Assembly (NCBI GenBank): GCA_001873515.1 | Contig: MNZH01000075.1 | Span: forward strand, 1-5,100 | Direction of reading: 5' to 3' | DNA length: 5,100 bases | Origin: Parcubacteria group bacterium CG2_30_45_37 | Lineage (GTDB): Bacteria; Patescibacteriota; Patescibacteriia; Patescibacteriales; GWC2-42-12 | Shown: piece by piece, positions 1 through 4,320 of the stretch | Layout: every line of letters starts with the position of its first letter | Numbering within the stretch: position 1 is the stretch's first letter | Notes under the pieces: model-generated | The model's input: the letters and a program-made list of their open reading frames with translations, nothing else | Told to the model about the DNA's origin: nothing | Databases searched by the model: none | Made by a program: the position numbers and the translations under genes

Positions 1-184
1 ACAACATTTCTGCGAATTTAATTCGCCCGGGTTCTTTTGCGGTTTTGGCCTCGCAAAGCGAGGCGACAATTTCAAGTTTTTCTTTGGCGGCATACTCTTT
101 GAGCTCAACAAGTTGAGCCTCAATTGAAAGAACTTGTCTGTCATCTTCTTCGGTGCTCTTGCGAGCGTAAATTATGTATTTCAT
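1..184 (-). CDS. Serine recombinase (resolvase/invertase type), N-terminal part, runs off window
   Basis: The reverse strand from the ATG at 184-182 reads MKYIIYARKSTEEDDRQVLS and stays open to the left edge, giving 61 codons. This is the start of a resolvase-type catalytic domain. The Y6-x-R8-x-S10 pattern carries the expected nucleophilic serine (S10), followed by SIEAQ at 20-24, the KEYAAKEKLEIV helix/strand region at 29-40, and GRIKFAEML at 53-61, which matches the usual GRxxFxxML step of the family. Serine recombinases cut and rejoin DNA at paired sites, giving integration, excision or inversion. Large ones also carry recombinase and zinc-ribbon domains, which would lie outside the window, so subtype is undetermined. 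No good Shine-Dalgarno is visible; the upstream bases are A-rich. A 7-bp palindrome (GCCTCGC, 3-nt loop) at 48-64 lies inside the coding region at codons 41-46. The family call is secure; whether the rest of the gene is intact cannot be seen. Confidence 0.88.
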   Translation of the reverse strand, partial: MKYIIYARKSTEEDDRQVLSIEAQLVELKEYAAKEKLEIVASLCEAKTAKEPGRIKFAEML

Positions 185-208
185 AGTTTTTTCTTTCGTT
201 ACTTAATT

Positions 209-237
209 ATTTAAAAAATTTTCTTTTACTAATTCAA
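209..237 (-). promoter_or_regulatory. Candidate sigma70-type promoter for the recombinase
   Basis: On the minus strand TTGAAT (237-232) and TTAAAT (214-209) are 17 bp apart and each match the consensus at 4 of 6 positions. They lie 24 bp or more upstream of the recombinase ATG at 184. The region is very AT-rich, so chance matches are likely. One arm of the 17-bp inverted repeat overlaps it. Confidence 0.25.
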
Positions 238-287
238 AACCGCCAATTGATTTTTGAGCCCAAAATCCCTTACAATTTGGTCGCCGA

Positions 288-302
288 GCGAAGCGAAGCG
301 AA
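288..302. repeat. Three tandem GCGAA units
   Basis: GCGAA occurs three times in succession at 288-292, 293-297 and 298-302. It is a short pentamer run with no evident function, noted because it is distinct from the AT-rich surroundings. Confidence 0.6.
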
Positions 303-327
303 CCAACGAAATTTGACTTTTCCTTAC

Positions 328-415
328 TGGTGCTCTATTCTTAAAATAGTTCGAACACATTTCGCCGCTTGCGGCGACGGCCAGCCCCCCAAAATTTGAG
401 CGGCTTCGCCGCGAT
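328..415 (-). repeat. 88-bp structured repeat, copy A (inverted relative to 1839-1926)
   Basis: Read on the minus strand, this stretch matches 1839-1926 on the plus strand at 87 of 88 positions, without gaps. It carries compact palindromes: a GCGGC/GCCGC stem with loop GAA, a 7-bp TCGCCGC/GCGGCGA stem with an AA loop, the 8-bp palindrome GTTCGAAC, and a CTATT/AATAG stem. The single difference from the other copy lies in the loop of the first stem, so the stem is preserved. This copy points toward the recombinase and ends 143 bp before its start codon. It may be a small mobile palindromic element, a recombination site region or a structured leader; the sequence does not decide. Confidence 0.9.
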
Positions 416-482
416 TTTAAAAACTGCCAAATAACCCGATAAAAATATCGGCTCGAACCACATTTTGTAAAAGAAAATTTTT

Positions 483-490
483 TCATATTG
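483..490. repeat. Target site duplication, left copy (TCATATTG)
   Basis: TCATATTG directly abuts the left terminal repeat of the element at 491-702 and is repeated exactly at 703-710 on its other side. An 8-bp duplication at both ends is the footprint of a transposition event. Confidence 0.88.
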
Positions 491-702
491 GGGATGATTA
501 AATTAATTCTGTTGAAAGCCAAGGGCTTTCACATCGTTAATTACACTATTTTATTGTTAATTTTGTATATTTTCGCCTTGTAGCAAGGTAATCTCCCATG
601 TAATATATTTATACATGGGAATTATCCCAAAAAACACCGAAATAATCTTTAACTTTAGTTAATATTTAAAATATCTTTCAACAGAATTAATTTAATCATC
701 CC
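491..702. mobile_element. 212-bp MITE with perfect 28-bp terminal inverted repeats and 8-bp target duplication
   Basis: The left end (491-518, starting GGGATGATTAAATTAATTC) and right end (675-702) are perfect inverted copies over 28 bp and diverge at the next base. Identical TCATATTG octamers flank both sides. The 156-bp interior is AT-rich with no plausible gene, so it would be moved in trans by a transposase that recognises these ends. Inside are hairpins at 514-530 (GAAAGCC, 3-nt loop), 576-588 (CCTTG, 3-nt loop) and 594-620 (TCCCATGTA, 9-nt loop). A further GGGA/TCCC stem at 617-628 would compete with the last. An 8-bp duplication and GGG-starting ends fit families such as IS1595, but other families also make 8-bp duplications, so the assignment is tentative. 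The perfect ends and intact duplication suggest recent insertion. Confidence 0.9.
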
Positions 703-710
703 TCATATTG
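703..710. repeat. Target site duplication, right copy (TCATATTG)
   Basis: Exact second copy of the octamer at 483-490, directly after the right terminal repeat. Removing the element and one octamer joins the T-rich sequence before 483 to TTTGTTGCAG at 711, just ahead of the terminator hairpin. Confidence 0.88.
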
Positions 711-717
711 TTTGTTG

Positions 718-745
718 CAGAAATTCTTGGGAATTTCTGTTTTTT
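718..745 (+). terminator. Orphan rho-independent terminator upstream of dapB
   Basis: CAGAAATTC (718-726) pairs perfectly with GAATTTCTG (731-739) around a TTGG loop and is followed by six T residues (740-745), one G and four more T. The 9-bp stem and T run point to termination on the plus strand. No plus-strand gene is visible upstream in the window, so the gene it served is missing. It would also insulate dapB from any transcription coming out of the MITE. Confidence 0.75.
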
Positions 746-755
746 GTTTTAGCCC

Positions 756-782
756 TTGCTTTTTTCCTTGATTTGATGTAAT
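756..782 (+). promoter_or_regulatory. Candidate extended -10 promoter for dapB
   Basis: TGTAAT at 777-782 matches the -10 consensus at five of six positions and is preceded by TG one base upstream (774-775), the extended -10 arrangement. A weak -35-like TTGCTT lies at 756-761. It sits between the orphan terminator and the dapB leader, where a promoter is expected, and predicts a leader of roughly 60 nt. Confidence 0.45.
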
Positions 783-794
783 TTATGTCAGAGA

Positions 795-816
795 AAGTCA
801 AGCTAACGCTTGATTT
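795..816 (+). promoter_or_regulatory. Hairpin in the dapB leader
   Basis: AAGTCAAGC (795-803) can pair with GCTTGATTT (808-816) around a TAAC loop, with one G-T pair. It lies 24 nt before the Shine-Dalgarno and does not cover it. It could stabilise the transcript or be a weak protein site. It is far too short to be a lysine riboswitch. Confidence 0.35.
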
Positions 817-840
817 AGTTTGTACCCTAACAACTGAAAA

Positions 841-847
841 AGGAGGT
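841..847 (+). promoter_or_regulatory. Strong Shine-Dalgarno of dapB
   Basis: AGGAGGT lies five bases before the ATG at 853. It is close to a full anti-Shine-Dalgarno match and decides the start at 853 rather than the in-frame ATG at 865. The other genes in the window lack a comparable site. Confidence 0.88.
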
Positions 848-852
848 AAAAA

Positions 853-1680
853 ATGAACGAGATCATGAAAGTGATGGTAAACGGTATTCCGGGTAATATG
901 GCCAGTAATGTGGCTAAACATGTTCTTGAAGATGGTCGGTTTGAACTGGTTTCGTACTCACTAACCGGTCCGGAAGTTATAGAGAATGAAGCCGCCATCG
1001 GTTCGCGGAAAATTGCGTTGATTCGTCCCGATCGGAAAGAAGAGGCGATTGCCGCCATTCTGAAAAGTGAGGGGGCATTTATCAGCGTAGATTTCACTCA
1101 TCCGTCGGCAGTTAATTCCAATGCGGAGTTTTACTGCAAGCAGGAACTTCCCTTTGTTATGGGGACTACCGGTGGCGACAGGAAGCGTCTCAATGAAGCT
1201 GTTGCGGCTTCTGCGATTGTCGCTGTGATTGCGCCGAACATGGCAAAACAGATTGTCGGGTTTCAGGCAATGATGGAATATGCTGCCAGCGTTTTCCCAA
1301 ACCTATTTGCCGGATATTCGCTGAAAATCCGAGAGAGTCATCAGAAAGGTAAGGCCGACACCAGTGGTACCGCCAAAGCTATGGTTGGGTATTTCACTAA
1401 ATTGGGGATTCCATTTTCCGAAAACAAGATCGGCATGGAGCGCGATCCCAATGTCCAAACTCGCCTTGGTATTCCAGAGCAGTATTTAAGTGGTCATGGC
1501 TGGCATACTTATACGCTGGTTTCACCGGACGAAACCGTGAAATTCGAGTTCATCCATAATGTCAACGGGCGCGATATCTACGCCCGAGGCACGCTGGATG
1601 CGATTACTTTTTTGCATAGAAAAGTAGAGGAAGGCATTAAAGGAAAAGCCTTCACAATGATCGATGTATTAAGGGGATAA
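853..1680 (+). CDS. dapB: 4-hydroxy-tetrahydrodipicolinate reductase, plant-type
   Basis: The 275-residue protein is a dihydrodipicolinate reductase, which reduces the DapA product with NAD(P)H on the path to meso-diaminopimelate and lysine in the cytoplasm. Seen: an N-terminal Rossmann start VMVNGIPGNMA (8-17) with the nucleotide-binding glycines G11 and G14; FVMGTTGGDR (101-110); and the catalytic segment ESHQKGKADTSGTAK (161-175), where H163 and K167 occupy the positions of E. coli H159 and K163. SPDETVKFEFIHN (224-236), GRDIYARGTLDA (239-250) and the C-terminal MIDVLRG complete it. The segment lacks the proline of the E. coli motif and matches the plant/DapB2-like branch, as do FVMGTTGGD and SPDETVKFEF. 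Length is complete. No other lysine-pathway gene is in the window. It stands alone with its own promoter candidate and terminator, between the arms of an 88-bp inverted repeat. Glycine codons favour GGT (10 of 24), unlike the downstream gene, which suggests acquisition from elsewhere. Confidence 0.95.
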   Translation: MNEIMKVMVNGIPGNMASNVAKHVLEDGRFELVSYSLTGPEVIENEAAIGSRKIALIRPDRKEEAIAAILKSEGAFISVDFTHPSAVNSNAEFYCKQELPFVMGTTGGDRKRLNEAVAASAIVAVIAPNMAKQIVGFQAMMEYAASVFPNLFAGYSLKIRESHQKGKADTSGTAKAMVGYFTKLGIPFSENKIGMERDPNVQTRLGIPEQYLSGHGWHTYTLVSPDETVKFEFIHNVNGRDIYARGTLDAITFLHRKVEEGIKGKAFTMIDVLRG

Positions 1681-1697
1681 ATTTCCCCCGTATTCAC

Positions 1698-1730
1698 CCG
1701 CCATGTCGCAAGACCTCTGGCGGTTTTTTT
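1698..1730 (+). terminator. Rho-independent terminator of dapB
   Basis: CCGCCA (1698-1703) pairs with TGGCGG (1718-1723). Inside, GTC/GAC closes a GCAA tetraloop (1705-1714), and seven T residues follow (1724-1730). It begins 18 bases after the dapB stop codon and ends the transcript before the repeats. Confidence 0.9.
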
Positions 1731-1733
1731 CAA

Positions 1734-1836
1734 AAAGAATTTGCCGCCAAGGCAGTAAATTTTTCAAGCTCATTTTTCTTGAAAAATTTACTGCAATGAG
1801 TTATGATTAACTCATAGAAAAACTTGAAATTGTCAA
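1734..1836 (+). pseudogene. Remnant of a second serine recombinase gene, split by a palindromic insert
   Basis: Two short pieces match consecutive codons of the recombinase at 1-184. AAAGAATTTGCCGCCAA (1734-1750) agrees at 15 of 17 bases with the segment for KEYAAK and reads KEFAAK with AAG at 1749-1751. GAAAAACTTGAAATTGTC (1817-1834) is identical over 18 bases to the segment for EKLEIV (65-82, minus strand). The two are adjacent in the intact gene but are separated here by 65 bp made of two hairpins. The order is right, the substitutions are conservative in protein, and the break falls between codons. The insert shifts the frame and reads into a stop, so nothing functional remains. What followed EKLEIV is replaced by the 88-bp repeat. 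The pieces are short; a longer alignment with a full-length homologue would settle it. Confidence 0.6.
1752..1815. repeat. Two adjacent perfect hairpins (17-bp and 8-bp stems)
   Basis: GCAGTAAATTTTTCAAG (1752-1768) pairs perfectly with 1778-1794 around a 9-base loop. One base later ATGAGTTA (1796-1803) pairs with TAACTCAT (1808-1815) around TGAT. No T run follows, so this is not a terminator. Together they form nearly all of the 65 bp separating the two recombinase-like pieces, consistent with a small inserted palindromic unit. Confidence 0.8.
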
Positions 1837-1838
1837 AG

Positions 1839-1926
1839 ATCGCGGCAAAGCCGCTCAAATTTTGGGGGGCTGGCCGTCGCCGCAAGCGGCGAAATGTGTT
1901 CGAACTATTTTAAGAATAGAGCACCA
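1839..1926 (+). repeat. 88-bp structured repeat, copy B
   Basis: Plus-strand copy of the repeat at 328-415, 87 of 88 bases identical. Its palindromes are GCGGC/GCCGC with loop AAA (1842-1854), TCGCCGC/GCGGCGA (1877-1892), GTTCGAAC (1898-1905) and CTATT/AATAG (1905-1919). The one mismatch to copy A is in the first loop (AAA instead of GAA). It starts five bases after the recombinase-like EKLEIV segment and ends eight bases before the ATG of the cation exchanger, so it must form most of that gene's upstream region. Confidence 0.9.
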
Positions 1927-1934
1927 AATTTTAT

Positions 1935-2873
1935 ATGTACGCCAATATTTTAATTTTCGCGGTTTCACTATTTTTAGTCGTCAGGGGAGTGACCATGACG
2001 ACTAAATACTCCGTCAAGCTGGCCGCTAATTTCCGGCTGTCAAAATACATTGTCGGCTTTATTATCGTGGCTTTTATTTCCATTCTGCCCGAAGCGCTTA
2101 TTTCCATTAACTCGGCTCTGGCCGGCGTTCCGGAATTCGGCTTGGGCACCTTATTCGGTTCCAACACCGCCGACCTGACCTTGATTTTCGCCATTTTGAT
2201 TATCTACCACGGACGGGGAATAAAAATTGAAAGCGCTATTCTAAAAAACATACATTATTACCCGTTTTTTCTGCTCTTGCCCGTAGCGCTGGGGCTGGAC
2301 GGACGATTTTCTCGCGCCGAAGGCATCGCCTTAATTATTATCGGGCTGATTTTTTACTGGATAGTTTTTAAAAACTGCCCGACTAGCTCGGCCAGCGCCA
2401 ATCATGGCAACGGCGGCCAGGGGCATTATAAAAACTTATTCCAATTGCTGTTCGCTCTGGCTGTCTTATTGCTCGGTTCGTATTTCACCGTAACGTCGGC
2501 GGTTTCTTTGGCCAATTTTCTGCAAATTAGCCCGATTATCATCGGCTTGCTGATTGTCGGTTTAGGCACGACCATGCCGGAACTGTTTTTTTCTTTAAAA
2601 TCATTGAGCCGATGCGGCGGCGGCCTGGCAGTCGGCGATATTTTAGGAATCGTGATGGCCGACGCCACCATCGTTGTCGGCCTGCTCGCTTTAATCAGCC
2701 CATTTTCTTTTCCGGTTAAAATTATTTATAGCACGGGCATGTTCATGGTGGCGGCCGGGATATTACTCTGCGGTTTTATGCGCTCGGGCCGGGTCCTCTC
2801 AAAAAAAGAAGGCTACCTGCTTTTGTTTTTTTGGCTGACCTTCATTTTCACCGAGTTTATCTTAAACGGATAA
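1935..2873 (+). CDS. CaCA-family sodium/calcium (cation) exchanger, YrbG-like
   Basis: This 312-residue, highly hydrophobic protein has the two inverted alpha repeats of the Ca2+:cation antiporter family. Such proteins exchange Ca2+ or a similar cation against Na+, K+ or H+ across the membrane. Alpha-1 is at about 41-88, with ILPEAL (50-55) and GSNTAD (75-80); alpha-2 at about 201-250, with GTTMPEL (211-217) and GDILGIVMAD (234-243). The acidic residues E53 and E216 are kept. A polar linker (about 148-166, rich in Ser, Asn and Gly) joins the halves. Several expected ion-site residues differ: I50 and I239 stand where serines are usual, with D80 and D243 in the paired positions. The ATG at 1935 is the first possible start after the stop at 1911. 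The later ATG at 1995 has a GGGAG before it but would remove the first membrane segment, so 1935 is preferred despite no clear Shine-Dalgarno. It converges on comF with a 9-bp gap. Substrate is uncertain. Confidence 0.88.
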   Translation: MYANILIFAVSLFLVVRGVTMTTKYSVKLAANFRLSKYIVGFIIVAFISILPEALISINSALAGVPEFGLGTLFGSNTADLTLIFAILIIYHGRGIKIESAILKNIHYYPFFLLLPVALGLDGRFSRAEGIALIIIGLIFYWIVFKNCPTSSASANHGNGGQGHYKNLFQLLFALAVLLLGSYFTVTSAVSLANFLQISPIIIGLLIVGLGTTMPELFFSLKSLSRCGGGLAVGDILGIVMADATIVVGLLALISPFSFPVKIIYSTGMFMVAAGILLCGFMRSGRVLSKKEGYLLLFFWLTFIFTEFILNG

Positions 2874-2882
2874 TTAAACTTT

Positions 2883-3692
2883 TTAGCCTTTGGCCACGAC
2901 CAAACCCCAGACTTCGCCGGCGCCATTGGCTTTCAAAACCTTGGCGCACTCGTTTAAGGTGGCGCCGGTGGTAACAACATCATCAATTAAAATTATATTT
3001 CTTTTGCCCAAATCGGCCCCCCGCCAGACAAAACAATCTTTTAGGTTATAGAGCCTCTCGGCCTCGGACAATTTTGCCTGAGGCTTTTTGTGTTTCAGCC
3101 GGACTAAATCGCGGCCGTTCATTTCCCGGCCGTAGTGGCCGACAAACGTTCGGGCCAGAATTTCCGCCTGATTAAAACCGCGCCAGCGCAAACGTTTTTT
3201 GGATAAAGGCACGGGCACGATTAAGTTGCCTTTAAAGTTTAATAGAGCCGAGGGCAACCCCTGAATTTTCCTGAAACTGCGCCAAGCCAAACCAGCGGCC
3301 AGCTCCGGCCTCACGATTCTTGCCTGCTCCAGCAAGGTATCAACGAACGAAATCAGCAGCTTGCTTAAATCGCCGGCCAAAGAAGAAACAAAATAATACT
3401 TCAAACTTTTGATTGCCCGCGCGACCAGCCGGTCGTCGTAAAGCGCGGCGATCCAAACTCCGTCTAAATCATAATTAATTCGGCAGGGCGGGCAGAACTG
3501 GCCGAAGTCGTTGGGTTTTTTGCAATTCAAGCAATACTGCTCCGGCTTTAAATTTATGGCTTTAAAACAAGCCGAGCACAGCCAAGCGCCCTCGCGGCCG
3601 CAACCTAAGCACTCAATCGGAAAAATCAAATCTAAAAAAAACGACTGAAATTTTTCAGCGTTTTTTTTAATATTAAAAAAATTAAAATCCAT
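2883..3692 (-). CDS. comF: ComF family protein (zinc-binding amidophosphoribosyltransferase-like)
   Basis: The 269-residue protein has the two-part ComF layout. The N-terminal region has four CxxC pairs, C28/C31, C39/C42, C54/C57 and C67/C70, able to bind zinc. The C-terminal type I phosphoribosyltransferase fold includes VPVPLSKKRLRWRGFNQAE (159-177) and the PRPP-binding loop ILIDDVVTTGATL (234-246). ComF is needed for natural transformation in several bacteria and is thought to help handle incoming single-stranded DNA in the cytoplasm; its enzymatic reaction is not settled. The protein is somewhat longer than usual (about 230-240), the extra length lying around 115-153 between the zinc part and the transferase core. 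It is the last of three minus-strand genes, starting 10 bp after the membrane protein's stop, with a weak ribosome site. The link to a VirB4-type ATPase suggests a role in DNA transfer or uptake. Confidence 0.93.
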   Translation of the reverse strand: MDFNFFNIKKNAEKFQSFFLDLIFPIECLGCGREGAWLCSACFKAINLKPEQYCLNCKKPNDFGQFCPPCRINYDLDGVWIAALYDDRLVARAIKSLKYYFVSSLAGDLSKLLISFVDTLLEQARIVRPELAAGLAWRSFRKIQGLPSALLNFKGNLIVPVPLSKKRLRWRGFNQAEILARTFVGHYGREMNGRDLVRLKHKKPQAKLSEAERLYNLKDCFVWRGADLGKRNIILIDDVVTTGATLNECAKVLKANGAGEVWGLVVAKG

Positions 3693-3702
3693 AATTCTTA
3701 CT

Positions 3703-4311
3703 TCATTTTTCTTGCCAATAAATTCCGTCCACCCGCCAAACCCCGTTTTCCCGCAAAAATTTTATGATGATGTCCTGATAAAAAGTCGAGCTGTTGCCGC
3801 TCAAGCCGGCTGATTCGCGCCTTTGCGTCCTGACTAAAATTTCCGCTTGGCCGGTATCGCCGTCGAATTGGTTAACCGTGGCGGCAATCGCCTTGGTGAC
3901 AATGCCGTAATAAATCGAGGTATCGCCTTTTTTTGCTCTGGCGTCGCTAATGTAATTATCGGCCCAATTTTTCATGGTGGCGGTCATGAAAATAAGCAAA
4001 TCGCGAACATTGCCGTAATCAGACTGATTACTGAAGCTGCCGAACCTTTCGGCGAAAGCCGAAGCCATTCTGGCCAAGTCATCGCCGCTGACTTCGGCTT
4101 TTTTTAAGGGAGAGACCGGCTGGACGTTGGTTGTCGGCTGTTCGGCCGGAACCGAGGTGGTAGCCACGCTTGCCGGCTGGGTGGTCGCCGGCTCAATCAC
4201 CACCGGTTCCGCCGCCGGAGAAAATTTATAGAAAAAAATAACATAAACGATTCCGGCGATTAACGCCAGGCTTAAAATAACAATGATTATTCCCCAAATT
4301 CGTCTGTCCAT
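3703..4311 (-). CDS. Single-pass membrane-anchored protein of a VirB4-type locus, function unknown
   Basis: The 202-residue protein is not recognised by name. It has a short positive N-terminus (MDRR), one membrane helix (about 6-28), a Pro/Thr/Ala/Val-rich linker (about 31-68), and a soluble domain from about 73 to the end. That domain runs from a helical DLARMASAFAERFGSF stretch to strand-like segments, ending ENGVWRVDGIYWQEK. Membrane anchor, extended linker and small alpha/beta domain ending in a WRVDGIYW strand resemble the build of VirB8-like or other NTF2-fold components of type IV secretion systems; this is inference from layout only. With Arg residues before the helix, the soluble part should face outside. 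It begins 9 bp after the VirB4-type gene and ends 10 bp before comF, so it is very likely co-transcribed. It ends in TGA. No clear Shine-Dalgarno is seen. Confidence 0.8.
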   Translation of the reverse strand: MDRRIWGIIIVILSLALIAGIVYVIFFYKFSPAAEPVVIEPATTQPASVATTSVPAEQPTTNVQPVSPLKKAEVSGDDLARMASAFAERFGSFSNQSDYGNVRDLLIFMTATMKNWADNYISDARAKKGDTSIYYGIVTKAIAATVNQFDGDTGQAEILVRTQRRESAGLSGNSSTFYQDIIIKFLRENGVWRVDGIYWQEK

Positions 4312-4320
4312 ATAGGTAAA

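Larger units (their letters stand above)
213..483. repeat. 17-bp perfect inverted repeat pair (213-229 and 467-483)
   Basis: AAAAAATTTTCTTTTAC at 213-229 is exactly complementary to 467-483. The arms enclose 237 bp that include the left arm of the 88-bp repeat. The right arm ends on the first base of the MITE target duplication. The sequence is AT-rich, so the match is less significant than its length suggests, but it could mark the ends of an older insertion. Confidence 0.5.
185..852. other. Gene-free region rich in repeats between recombinase and dapB
   Basis: About 670 bases without a convincing protein gene. In order it holds a possible recombinase promoter, a 17-bp inverted repeat pair (213-229 and 467-483), three tandem GCGAA units, one arm of an 88-bp long-range inverted repeat, a small hairpin at 436-451 (CCGATA, AAAA loop, TATCGG), a MITE with target duplication, an orphan terminator, and the dapB promoter and leader. 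The longest reading frame here (229-522, minus strand) is low-complexity in composition, spans the repeat and the MITE boundary, and resembles no protein I know. I treat it as non-coding. Confidence 0.75.

Noticed and set aside
229..522. A 97-codon minus-strand reading frame
   Set aside because: It crosses the MITE boundary and the 88-bp repeat, has no domain-like pattern and no ribosome site, and is best explained by repeat DNA.
783..852. Lysine riboswitch or attenuator in the dapB leader
   Set aside because: The leader is only about 60 nt with one small hairpin, far below the size of a lysine riboswitch, and no terminator overlaps it.
1895..1926. tRNA 3'-end-like sequence (TTCGAAC followed by CACCA) in the 88-bp repeat
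   Set aside because: The bases flanking TTCGAAC do not form a T stem, and no acceptor, D or anticodon arms are present.
1995..2873. Shorter start for the exchanger at the ATG at 1995 with GGGAG upstream
   Set aside because: It would delete the first membrane segment and the VVRG motif typical of the family's N-terminus.
2851..2884. Terminator between the exchanger and comF
   Set aside because: The stem GTTTA/TAAAC is only 5 bp and the T run is 13 bases away; not convincing in either direction.
3703..3705. TGA recoded as glycine, as in some Patescibacteria
   Set aside because: TGA sits at a natural gene end 10 bp before comF, and no in-frame TGA occurs within the recognised genes.
3847..4107. 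Plus-strand frame opposite the membrane protein, and similar frames opposite the ATPase (4660-5074)
   Set aside because: They are antisense shadows of well-supported genes with no recognisable features.
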